Part shown: positions 1 to 8,788 of the stretch, piece by piece
How positions within the stretch are numbered: the first letter of the stretch is position 1
Layout: the number at the start of each line of letters is the position of its first letter
NCBI GenBank assembly: GCA_016705125.1
Contig: JADIYW010000004.1
Location: forward strand, 186,001 to 250,000
Reading direction: 5' to 3'
Length of the DNA: 64,000 nt
DNA from: Bacteroidota bacterium
GTDB lineage: Bacteria; Bacteroidota; Bacteroidia; Chitinophagales; JADIYW01
The notes under the pieces: generated by a model
The model's input: only the letters and a program-made list of their open reading frames with translations
Database searches by the model: none
Told to the model about the DNA's origin: nothing
Position numbers and translations under genes: made by a program

Positions 1-1
1 G

Positions 2-1267
2 GTAAAGCTATTGGCTATTCTTTTGCCTTTAAATAGCGTAGTAGCTTTAAATATTTACATGTATAAAAGTGAAATAAGGCAAAAAGAATTTGCTGGAAAT
101 GTTGTCATCATAAGTTTGTTTTTCTTTATTTTCGGCTCGCTAATACTATTTTTTTTAAAAGAACAAATAGCTCAATTCCTTGCTATTCCGATAGAACTAA
201 TGGCTTTTCTACCAATTTTGGTAGGAATACAGGTTGTTTATAATTTATTCAATATTTTAAATATCATTTTTGAAAAAAGCAAATTGAATGCTTTTGGTTT
301 ATTATTCAATAATATTTTACGATTATTAGGCTCCATTGCAACCATCCTCATTTGTCAAAATTTGGAGGGCTATTATGCCCGAATAATTGGAGAAATAATA
401 GGCACAGGTTTAATTTCGCTCAGTATCATTTATTTTATAAAGGATTATATAGCATTAAAATTTAATTTCAACTATTCTAAGTTAATCATTTTTCAGGGTG
501 TTTCGATGATTTTATATACTTCCAGTGTATTTATACTCAATTATTTCGATACGCTAATGATAAACCAAAGTATTGGTCCACAAGCGGCAGGCTTATACAG
601 TTTTGCATATAAGATTGGTACTATTTATTATGGTCTAATTCAATCCTTTCAATTGGGATTTTTATCTAAATACAATCAATTATTACACAAAAAAGATTAT
701 GATGGCATAAGCGAGCAATTAAAAAGTATATTAAAATTAATTACATTGATTACTTTAGGATTCATCTTGTTTTCGCCAGAAATGGGTAGAATTCTTTCAT
801 CAAAAAACGAATTTAATGACGCTCTAATCTTATCTCCTATCATTATTTTGGGCTACTATTTGCTCTTTATATTCGACTTGTATAATGTATCTCTTTTTCA
901 ATCCAAAAAAAATATGATTATTACCTTCATCATTTTAAGTGTAGGCATTTTAAATATCGTATTAAATAAGCTATTTATTCCCATTTATGGCTATAAAATT
1001 GCAGCAATCAATACCCTAGTTTCCTTTTTTGTTATGTTCGTATTAGGCAAATTAAGTACACATTTCATGGGTATTTTTTCCTTAAAAGTGAAATATTTTA
1101 CATTCTTCCTGATTTTAGCCAGTTTGGCTACTTTCTTTTCTTCTTTTATGGAATATCATGGCATCACCTTTTTTGTATCCATCGGAATAAAAACCGTCAT
1201 ATTTGGATTCATGTGCATTTATATATACAAAAATATTATTCAGTTATTGTTGGAAAGAAGGGATTAA
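2..1267 (+). CDS. Polysaccharide flippase (Wzx/MATE-like), C-terminal part
   Basis: This is an integral inner-membrane protein of the lipid-linked polysaccharide flippase type, which moves sugar-lipid intermediates across the cytoplasmic membrane. The frame is open from the first bases of the window, so the true start and the first helices lie to the left. About 420 residues are visible, with roughly ten hydrophobic segments, short charged loops and a conserved-looking segment near FDTLMINQSIGPQAAG (about residues 178-193), typical of oligosaccharide flippases. Its stop codon abuts the stop of the convergent downstream gene with no spacer. The neighbouring GT2 glycosyltransferases and YfhO support a role in surface glycan export. 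The family call is fairly safe; the substrate is unknown. Confidence 0.8.
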   Translation, partial: VKLLAILLPLNSVVALNIYMYKSEIRQKEFAGNVVIISLFFFIFGSLILFFLKEQIAQFLAIPIELMAFLPILVGIQVVYNLFNILNIIFEKSKLNAFGLLFNNILRLLGSIATILICQNLEGYYARIIGEIIGTGLISLSIIYFIKDYIALKFNFNYSKLIIFQGVSMILYTSSVFILNYFDTLMINQSIGPQAAGLYSFAYKIGTIYYGLIQSFQLGFLSKYNQLLHKKDYDGISEQLKSILKLITLITLGFILFSPEMGRILSSKNEFNDALILSPIIILGYYLLFIFDLYNVSLFQSKKNMIITFIILSVGILNIVLNKLFIPIYGYKIAAINTLVSFFVMFVLGKLSTHFMGIFSLKVKYFTFFLILASLATFFSSFMEYHGITFFVSIGIKTVIFGFMCIYIYKNIIQLLLERRD

Positions 1268-3676
1268 TTATTTTATCAAACTTACCATTCCTTTCATAAT
1301 CTTTATCGTACTATCTCCTATAGCATTATATCCTAAAGTCCAAACATAAGTATCCAAAGGTGCATTTTTTTCTTTAAAAATTCCATTCCAACCTATGTCT
1401 GCACTGGTACTTTCAAAAACCTTTTCTCCCCATCTATTGAAGATTCTAAAAACAACATTTTCTATTGCACATTCCGTTCTAGGATAAAAAACATCATTTG
1501 CTTTATCATTATTGGGACTAAAGGCATTGGGTACAAAAACAAAGCAATTACAATCTTCAAAAACAACAGAAATAGAATCTTCTGTTACGCTACATTTTGT
1601 ATTTACTATTACCCAATAAATACCCGATTTATCAACAGTTAATGAATTTTCTTGGCTTCCATTACTCCAAGTTACACCAAAATCATTGTTGTTTTCAACC
1701 TGCAAAATAAGTTCATTACCTAAACAAACAATAGTATCATTGCCTAAATATATATCAAAATCATCGCTATTTTTAATATCATAAACAAGGGTTGAATCAC
1801 ATTTACCTGGATTTTTAATTAAAACAGAATATACTCCAGCTGTATATACAACTGAATCATTTCGCAAGACCAGACTATCGCCCAAACATAAAAATGCCGA
1901 AATATTATCGGTAAAAATAGATTTACTTATTGTAATAGAATCCCTTGTTGTACCACAGGGTTGTGCAATTTGTGCCCAATATGTACCTGATTGATTTACG
2001 GTAATGCTTGCCCCTGTTTGCCCAGATGACCATAATGTATTGGGGTTTCCCGTGCTTAATATTCTACTAAAATCAGCACAATAAGTGGTATCATTGCCGA
2101 TATTAACATTAATATCTTGTTTCTCTTCAATAATAACAGTATCTGTAAACTTACATTGATTAAAATAAGCCACAACACTATACAGACCTGGAGTTGTTAT
2201 TACTACATTATTACCCGAAAAATCATTTGACCATTTTATAGAATCATAGGTACCAGTCAAAGAAAGTACGATTGTATCACCAACACATATTTGCCGCGCT
2301 CCTACAATACTATCAATTATTTCACATTTCTTACAAAGTGAGGTGTCGCTAACGTTTAAAGATTTAATACTTGTATTGAGATTACTTACATCTACAAAAA
2401 TATCAATTTTGTTAATCGAAACACCATTTTCTATCGTAATATTAAAATTAGCCATTTGAGGATTAAACCCAAATCCGTTACACAAACAACTGAAATCTGT
2501 TGGGAAAACCGATACATAGTTTGAAGTGCCCCTTATACTTGTTGATTGTAACTTAGTTTCATTGTAAACAACTAATTTACCATTCACAATATCTATATAA
2601 GATGGATTGGATAATGAATCGGCAATTGTTACAGCTTGGATCAAATTACCCTGTTTATCTAGTTTTAATATATATGAATGACTACGATGACCAGAAATCG
2701 CATTCTTTGTCAAAAAATAGTAATATTGATTATCATATGCTATATCATAAAAAGTGCTCGGGCATGAACTACATCCTGTAGGTGTTCCGGTAGGAGGATT
2801 AATTCTTTTGGCCCACAAGAAATTACCATTTAAATCAAGTTTTACGATTAAATTATTTTTATTATGATTCAATAAGACATTTGAATTTTTTGTTAATCCA
2901 TAAATTAAGTAACCATCATCAACCGGCTTAATGGTTCTTGTAGCTTCTCTTTCTATGCCTTTTAAAAATTTAAAGAACGTAACATCACCATTTGAATTAA
3001 TTTTAAGAATCCCCTCATTATTAAAATCTGTTGGACTATATGACAATACTAATCCTCCATTTTCATCAGCATATATTCTCGAATGACTATTTTGATCATC
3101 CCCACCTGTATCATATAGCCTACTCCATAAGATGACTCCGTTTTCATCTAACTTTGATATCATGATATCATCTTGATTACCATTACTTTGTTCATACCAT
3201 GTTTGTATATAATAATCATGGCTTTTAGTCTTTGAAAATAACAAAAATCGCATATTTGCTCCGGAATCAAATTCGAGTTTCTTATTAAAAATAACTACTC
3301 CTGATTTTTTAATCCGCATCATATAAGCAATATTGCCAAAATAATTAGCATAAAGAATTATAAGATCCCCATTACTTACTTCATCCATCAAAACAATTTC
3401 CGCATCTGTATTCTCAAATACTTGTACCCAAGAAACATTCCCAGAAACATCCATTTTAGTAAGTGTTAAATCGTTACTCCCGGACGAATTATCTCTGCCA
3501 GCAAAATAGTATGCATTGTCATTAGGAGAAAAAACCATAGAAAGGAAGGCATTATTACTATTACTGCCATAAACCTTTGCAAAAATATCTGGTCGATTCT
3601 CACAGTCTATTGGCTGACTAAAAGCTTGTGTAAATGCAAATAAAAAAAGGCTTGAAAGAAAAGAGGTTCTAAACAT
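1268..3676 (-). CDS. T9SS type B sorting-domain secreted protein
   Basis: An 802-residue secreted protein. It starts with a signal peptide (about residues 1-20, ending AFSQ). A long beta-rich section (about 30-400) follows, with repeated LDENG/LDLNGN-type turns like those of beta-propeller proteins. Next come Ig/PKD-like modules with recurring phrases such as GNDTTYC and SGTYW. The C-terminal ~90 residues (FVPNAFSPNNDKANDVFY, then FRIFNRWGEKVFES) form the gliding-motility-associated C-terminal domain, the type B signal for export and surface attachment by T9SS. It resembles the downstream 1010-residue gene, especially at the C-terminus, and is probably its duplicate. The ligand or function of the propeller is unknown. 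Confidence 0.9.
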   Translation of the reverse strand: MFRTSFLSSLFLFAFTQAFSQPIDCENRPDIFAKVYGSNSNNAFLSMVFSPNDNAYYFAGRDNSSGSNDLTLTKMDVSGNVSWVQVFENTDAEIVLMDEVSNGDLIILYANYFGNIAYMMRIKKSGVVIFNKKLEFDSGANMRFLLFSKTKSHDYYIQTWYEQSNGNQDDIMISKLDENGVILWSRLYDTGGDDQNSHSRIYADENGGLVLSYSPTDFNNEGILKINSNGDVTFFKFLKGIEREATRTIKPVDDGYLIYGLTKNSNVLLNHNKNNLIVKLDLNGNFLWAKRINPPTGTPTGCSSCPSTFYDIAYDNQYYYFLTKNAISGHRSHSYILKLDKQGNLIQAVTIADSLSNPSYIDIVNGKLVVYNETKLQSTSIRGTSNYVSVFPTDFSCLCNGFGFNPQMANFNITIENGVSINKIDIFVDVSNLNTSIKSLNVSDTSLCKKCEIIDSIVGARQICVGDTIVLSLTGTYDSIKWSNDFSGNNVVITTPGLYSVVAYFNQCKFTDTVIIEEKQDINVNIGNDTTYCADFSRILSTGNPNTLWSSGQTGASITVNQSGTYWAQIAQPCGTTRDSITISKSIFTDNISAFLCLGDSLVLRNDSVVYTAGVYSVLIKNPGKCDSTLVYDIKNSDDFDIYLGNDTIVCLGNELILQVENNNDFGVTWSNGSQENSLTVDKSGIYWVIVNTKCSVTEDSISVVFEDCNCFVFVPNAFSPNNDKANDVFYPRTECAIENVVFRIFNRWGEKVFESTSADIGWNGIFKEKNAPLDTYVWTLGYNAIGDSTIKIMKGMVSLIK

Positions 3677-3695
3677 TTTAAGTAATTTTCATGCA

Positions 3696-3965
3696 AAAAT
3701 ATTAATTAATTTTTGTTTAAACAAATAAATGCTAGCAAAAACGTACCATTTAAAGACTTTATAATATTGTTTGAAAATATTAAAGTATTTGTATTTATTA
3801 CTTTGTATAGTCTTTTTAATTTCTCTTTATCCAAACTTTTGTGCTCGTAATGCTCTATTTTTCCTTCTGGAAAAAACATTATTTTATAACCTAACTGCTT
3901 AATTTGCCAGCACCATAAAGCATCCTCCACATACATAAAAAAAATGTCTGACAACTGTTGTTAGA
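3696..3965 (-). pseudogene. Remnant of GT2 glycosyltransferase, 3' end only, frameshifted
   Basis: This stretch is a diverged copy of the last third of the intact GT2 gene at 7030-7872 plus its short downstream spacer. It encodes the same DIFFMYVEDALWCWQIKQLG segment and the HYEHKSLDKEKLKRLY segment. The final residues are out of frame because a TTT at 3770-3772 stands where the intact copy has TTTT. The N-terminal nucleotide-sugar-binding two thirds are absent, so no active enzyme can be made. It is the footprint of a tandem duplication that also produced the two T9SS genes on either side. Confidence 0.88.
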
Positions 3966-3985
3966 AACAGGAAAATAAATACTTC

Positions 3986-6900
3986 TTATCTAATTAATAC
4001 AATTTTTCCTTTTAAAAATTTAGCACTACCATCTCTTACTATATCGTAATTTAAAGTAAACGAATAGCTATCAACAATTGCATCCTTTCCTTTAAACGTG
4101 CCGTCCCAGCCAATATTTAAATCGTTGCTTTCAAACACCTTTTCGCCCCACCTATTAAATACCCTAAATACTATATTTTTAACTGGGCATTCGGTTCGAG
4201 GATAAAAAATATCATTTTCCTTATCATTATTTGGGCTAAATGTATTGGGCACAAATATATTGCAATCACAATTTTCAAATGCTAAGGTAATAGAATCCCT
4301 TACAGATCCGCAAGTTTCGGTTATTTCTGCCCAATATGTACCCTCTTGGGAAACGAAGATACTTCCACCCACTTCACCAGTCGACCAAATTGTACCAGCA
4401 TTTCCTGTACTCAATATTTTTGGAAAATCATCGCATAAAACAGTATCATTTCCGATATTTATAGGTGTAGGTAAAGTTAAAACAGTAATATTTATTGTAT
4501 CAGATGCACTACATCCATTTAAATAAGCAATTGCAATATAATCCCCAGCAGAAGAAACGAAAATCTGATTGCCCAAAGTTCCATTATTCCATTTTACGGA
4601 ATCATAAATACCATTTACTGTAAGTAATGTTGAATCACCAATACAATATTCGCTATTGCCTGATATTATAGGCTTAAGAACAATTATTTCGATTACATCT
4701 ACAGTATCTGTTCCAATGCAAGTTCCTAAATAGGTTATAACAGAATATTGCCCAGGTTGTGTTACAATTATTGATCTTGTAGTATCATTATTCGACCATC
4801 TTACCGAATCGAAAATTCCGAAAACGGACAAAATAGTATTTTCTCCTTCACAAATATTCAAATCACCCCTTATAGTTGGTTCGCAAACTTGAATACAACT
4901 ATCTGGTACAAATCCACATTGAGTATTAGTTTGATTAATAATTGCAGAACCGCTTAATGTGCCATTAAATGCAGCATTCCCTTGTTTGTTAATCAGGTCA
5001 TTAAACACATAATAACCTTTAAGCCCTACCTGAGTTGTTGGGTTTGGCAAGGTAGCATTCATAAACTGTCTAATTTCGGATTGTGTTCTTACTTTATTCC
5101 AAATTCGCACTTCATTAATATAGCCGACAAATTGTTCGTTAGGAAAATTTCCGTTTCCTTCATCTACATTTCCTATAGTAGTAATAATATTATTGTTTCT
5201 TAAATTTCCTGAGCAAGGTATTTGCCTTAAAAGGTATCCGTCTCTATAAAATTTAAGACTAGCTCCATCGTAAACCATAGCAACATGATAGGTTTCATTA
5301 AAGGAAGTTTCACATGCTACATCTAATCTTACATAACCATCATTTGCTGTTTTTATTTCTGCACCATTTACGCTAAGTGCATAATTTATATCTTCCATTC
5401 CCGTATGCTTCGTCACCAAATGGGCAGCCGAAGTAGGTAAGGCATTAAAAACACACTCAACAGTAATTTTATTTCCAATAATATCCAAATCCCCAACTTT
5501 AACAGCTGATGGATTCTCTTGAGTAAATAGCCACGAATCGCAACTATTGCAATTTGAGCTTATTACTATCGTGTCACTAACTTTTCCACAGGCATTGCTT
5601 ATGGTAGCAATATAGGTTCCAGCTTTACTAACAGTTATACTTGCGCCAGTTTTCCCAGTGGACCATAGTGTATTTGGGTTTCCAGTGCTTAATAATCGTG
5701 AAAAACTTCCACAATAGGTGGTATCGTTGCCTAGATTAATGGAAACTCTATTAATAACTACTACTTGTTTACAAATCTGACTTTCAGAAGGTAATCCTTC
5801 ATCTACAATTAATTGCACCAAAAATCTACCAGTATCATTTACAGAAAAAGAAGGTGGATTAAACAGAATAGAAGAAGGTTGGCTTAAAGGAATACAAGGT
5901 GAAAATTTTAATCTTGAAAGTGTATTTCCAATTGTATTTGCAACAAATGCATATTTTGTTCCATTGTCATATAATAAATTTGAAAATGCACCTGGATAAT
6001 TTAGAACTCCAATATTACCTAAATTTGTGGCATTCAAATTCAATGACTCTATGCCATCCACAAATTCCACTCTCAAAAGTTGATTATTTGTTCCATTTGC
6101 AACCAGAGCACTAAAATCACCACATTCAAAAAAAGGAATAATATCTAATGGTCTATCTAATTTCCCTTGAGGATTCCCAAGATTTCTTCCAATAGGTGTA
6201 TTGCTTAGTGAACTACCAAAATCAAGTCTAGTAATTGAATTATTATTATCATTTACCAAAAACATATACCACTTACCAATAGAGCTTACAAACTTAAAAT
6301 TAGTGGGTCTGCTAAGATTTCCAATATTACCTAAATTAAAAATGTTAGGTGTTGAGGTTAAGTTTGACCCAAATTCCAATCTTTGTAGGGTATTGTTAAG
6401 ATTGGTAATAAAACCAATAAATTTTCCGTCTGTTTTAATAATATCAATTTCCAAAGGATAACTTAAAAATCCTCCAACATTTCCAAAATCTACAACTGTG
6501 GGATTGTTTAATAATGAATTTCCAAAATCTAACCTTACTAATCTATAATCACTAGTAAGGAGACCTGCATTTAAATAAAAACAATACCAATTATTACCCT
6601 CATTTATTAACTTTAAATTGGTGGGCTTATTTAATTTTCCTCCAAAATCGCCCAAATTTTCTACTGTTGGTGCGCCTTCTATTGATGTACCAAAATTTAC
6701 TCGAGAGACATAACCTATATTTGGGTCTTTATCATTAGAAACCAATCCTATATAATTTGACCCATCTTTCACCACCTGCAAAAAATCTGGTCTGTCGAAG
6801 CTATTGGAAGGGTTTCCCAAATTAACGCCAACAACAGTTTGCGTAGGCTCGCCTTTACAATAATTCCATTTATACGTTTGCCATCCTGAACTATTATTGA

Positions 6901-7018
6901 GGATACTAATTTGTTGCCCCACACACACTGTATCTGGTGCTGTAAAATCTAAATTTTGACTTTTTAAAATAAAAGAAAATAGAAAAATAAGGTATACGAG
7001 GATAAGGTGTTTTTTCAT
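3986..7018 (-). CDS. T9SS type B sorting-domain protein with propeller-like repeats and LamG domain
   Basis: A 1010-residue secreted protein with a signal peptide (about 1-20, ending LKSQ). Residues about 65-380 hold repeats of roughly 55-60 residues built around LGN.G.L..P and RLDFGSSL, probably a beta-propeller. Residues about 505-660 resemble a LamG/concanavalin-like lectin domain (ALSVNGAEIKTANDGYVRLD, VGYINEVRIWNKVRT). Ig-like modules follow, and the C-terminus is the type B T9SS domain (FVPNTFSPNNDKENDIFY, FRVFNRWGEKVFES). The lectin-like domain suggests glycan or surface binding, but this is inference. The gene lies 11 bp downstream of the GT2 gene and is probably co-transcribed with it. 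Confidence 0.9.
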   Translation of the reverse strand: MKKHLILVYLIFLFSFILKSQNLDFTAPDTVCVGQQISILNNSSGWQTYKWNYCKGEPTQTVVGVNLGNPSNSFDRPDFLQVVKDGSNYIGLVSNDKDPNIGYVSRVNFGTSIEGAPTVENLGDFGGKLNKPTNLKLINEGNNWYCFYLNAGLLTSDYRLVRLDFGNSLLNNPTVVDFGNVGGFLSYPLEIDIIKTDGKFIGFITNLNNTLQRLEFGSNLTSTPNIFNLGNIGNLSRPTNFKFVSSIGKWYMFLVNDNNNSITRLDFGSSLSNTPIGRNLGNPQGKLDRPLDIIPFFECGDFSALVANGTNNQLLRVEFVDGIESLNLNATNLGNIGVLNYPGAFSNLLYDNGTKYAFVANTIGNTLSRLKFSPCIPLSQPSSILFNPPSFSVNDTGRFLVQLIVDEGLPSESQICKQVVVINRVSINLGNDTTYCGSFSRLLSTGNPNTLWSTGKTGASITVSKAGTYIATISNACGKVSDTIVISSNCNSCDSWLFTQENPSAVKVGDLDIIGNKITVECVFNALPTSAAHLVTKHTGMEDINYALSVNGAEIKTANDGYVRLDVACETSFNETYHVAMVYDGASLKFYRDGYLLRQIPCSGNLRNNNIITTIGNVDEGNGNFPNEQFVGYINEVRIWNKVRTQSEIRQFMNATLPNPTTQVGLKGYYVFNDLINKQGNAAFNGTLSGSAIINQTNTQCGFVPDSCIQVCEPTIRGDLNICEGENTILSVFGIFDSVRWSNNDTTRSIIVTQPGQYSVITYLGTCIGTDTVDVIEIIVLKPIISGNSEYCIGDSTLLTVNGIYDSVKWNNGTLGNQIFVSSAGDYIAIAYLNGCSASDTINITVLTLPTPINIGNDTVLCDDFPKILSTGNAGTIWSTGEVGGSIFVSQEGTYWAEITETCGSVRDSITLAFENCDCNIFVPNTFSPNNDKENDIFYPRTECPVKNIVFRVFNRWGEKVFESNDLNIGWDGTFKGKDAIVDSYSFTLNYDIVRDGSAKFLKGKIVLIR

Positions 7019-7029
7019 AATTGAAATTT

Positions 7030-7872
7030 TTACCGAAAAATATTAATTAATTTTTGTTTAAACAAATATATACTTGCAAATATGTACCATTTAATGCCTT
7101 TGTAATATTGTTTTGAGAATATTAACGTGTTCGTATTAATTACATTGTATAGTCGCTTTAATTTCTCTTTATCCAAACTTTTGTGCTCATAATGCACTAT
7201 TCTTCCTTCTGGAAAAAACATTACATTATACCCTAATTGTTTTATTTGCCAGCACCATAAAGCATCTTCTACATACATAAAAAAAATGTCCGACAAGTGT
7301 TGTTGCGGCAATTTATTAATGGCTTCCATCCGAATCAACATACATGCACCACTCACCCAATCGCATTCCATTTTCCTATCGTGTGGAAAATAATGATGCA
7401 ACATGGTGTTTTCTCTTTTCTCTTTCGGGAAAAATCTATACAACTGTGTCAACTGCAATAATTCCCAACTTATTGTCCTAAACTTCCGAGCGGTATATTG
7501 TATTTTTCCATCTCCATATTCAAGGTGGCAGGTAGATATTCCAATGGTTGAATCCATTTCCATTTCCTTCCACAAAAAATAAATAGCATTATTTTTCAAA
7601 ATAGTATCCGGATTTAAAAGTAGCACATATTTGCCCTTTGCAATCTCAATCCCCTGATTATTTCCTTTTGCAAATCCTCCATTTTCGGCACTAATAATTA
7701 GATTTATGGTTGGAAATAAGTTTTTAAATTCTTGTGGATTAAAACTTGAACTTTGATTGTCAACTACGATAATTTCAAATTCAATATCTTTCGTTTGTTC
7801 ATAAATGGATTGTATACAATTACAAGTATCTTCAAAAGTATTATAATTTACAATTACGATTGAAACATCCAT
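7030..7872 (-). CDS. GT2-family glycosyltransferase (rhamnosyltransferase-like)
   Basis: A 280-residue GT-A fold glycosyltransferase. It begins with VSIVIVNYNTFEDT, followed by IIVVDNQSSS, ENGGFAKGNNQGI and LLLNPDT, where NPD takes the place of the DxD metal/nucleotide-sugar motif. The segment YVEDALWCWQIKQLGY carries the ED pair usual for the catalytic base region. It should transfer a sugar to a growing surface glycan on the cytoplasmic face of the membrane. Its ATG shares one base with the TAA of the upstream glycosyltransferase, indicating translational coupling. A truncated second copy of its 3' end lies at 3696-3965. Donor and acceptor cannot be read from the sequence. Confidence 0.92.
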   Translation of the reverse strand: MDVSIVIVNYNTFEDTCNCIQSIYEQTKDIEFEIIVVDNQSSSFNPQEFKNLFPTINLIISAENGGFAKGNNQGIEIAKGKYVLLLNPDTILKNNAIYFLWKEMEMDSTIGISTCHLEYGDGKIQYTARKFRTISWELLQLTQLYRFFPKEKRENTMLHHYFPHDRKMECDWVSGACMLIRMEAINKLPQQHLSDIFFMYVEDALWCWQIKQLGYNVMFFPEGRIVHYEHKSLDKEKLKRLYNVINTNTLIFSKQYYKGIKWYIFASIYLFKQKLINIFR

Positions 7873-8780
7873 TACTTTATTGATTTAAATGCTTTGTAAA
7901 GCCATTTCAAAAGTCCGTTTGGCAAAATTTTAAGCAATTTGTATTTTCCCACTTCTATCCCCAATTTTTCTAATTCCGTGATGGCATTTTTGAATCCGTT
8001 CCAATCTTTTGCCTTTAAAAATGGGCCATATACAACAGGCTGAAAACCTTCGGCAGCATTATTTTGGATAAAAAAATCACTGTGTACTTTAAACAATTCT
8101 AACATCTTATCTCCTTTAAGGTTATAATTCATGCCAGTCAATTGTCGATTCCAAGTATATATGGGCATATTTACATGAAAGCCGACATTACCTGCTTTCA
8201 GTACTTTTATCCAAAAATCCATATCGTCGATATCATAAGAAAACTGTTGCGATGCACCGCCTACGCTTTCAAAAACTACTTTTTTACATGGCGAAGTACC
8301 CAACAATATCCAGTTTTTAGCTAATTTTTCAATGCTTAACTGTCCATTTTCTGCACAAATTATTGATGTATTTACTAATTCTTTTTGCTTGGTATCTACT
8401 TCCACTTTCCAATAATTTCCAAAGATAAATCCTGCATTAGGATGGTTTTCAAAAGTTTTTTTGATGTCTTTTATGGCATTTTCAGGCAAAATATCATCTG
8501 CATCTAGCGGCACACAAATATTGCCCTTCATTTCTTTATAGCCTGTTTTTCGCGCCTGTGCTAAACCACCATTTTCAGCATGAAAAATAACCCTTGTGTT
8601 TGGTTTTTGGCTTAATTCGGTACAAATGGAATTAGTCTCCTCATCAGGTGATTTGTCATTTATTATTAAAATCTCAAAATCCTTATCTGTTTGATTTAAT
8701 AAACTTTTATAGGCATCTAAAAGTAATTTACCCTCTTTATAACAGGTGATTACAACGCTTATAGAAATTTCATCGACCAT
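7872..8780 (-). CDS. GT2-family glycosyltransferase
   Basis: A 302-residue GT2 enzyme: SISVVITCYKEGKLLLDAY, then FEILIINDKSPDEET, AENGGLAQARKTGY and the metal-binding LDADD motif (PLDADDILPENAI). A later DIDDMDFWIKVLKAG segment fits the catalytic base and acceptor region. It lies 8 bp downstream of the YfhO gene and overlaps the next GT2 gene by one base, so yfhO-GT2-GT2-T9SS protein probably form one transcript. Together they suggest assembly of a surface glycan or glycosylation of secreted proteins; the specific sugar is unknown. Confidence 0.92.
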   Translation of the reverse strand: MVDEISISVVITCYKEGKLLLDAYKSLLNQTDKDFEILIINDKSPDEETNSICTELSQKPNTRVIFHAENGGLAQARKTGYKEMKGNICVPLDADDILPENAIKDIKKTFENHPNAGFIFGNYWKVEVDTKQKELVNTSIICAENGQLSIEKLAKNWILLGTSPCKKVVFESVGGASQQFSYDIDDMDFWIKVLKAGNVGFHVNMPIYTWNRQLTGMNYNLKGDKMLELFKVHSDFFIQNNAAEGFQPVVYGPFLKAKDWNGFKNAITELEKLGIEVGKYKLLKILPNGLLKWLYKAFKSIK

Positions 8781-8788
8781 GTTAAGGC

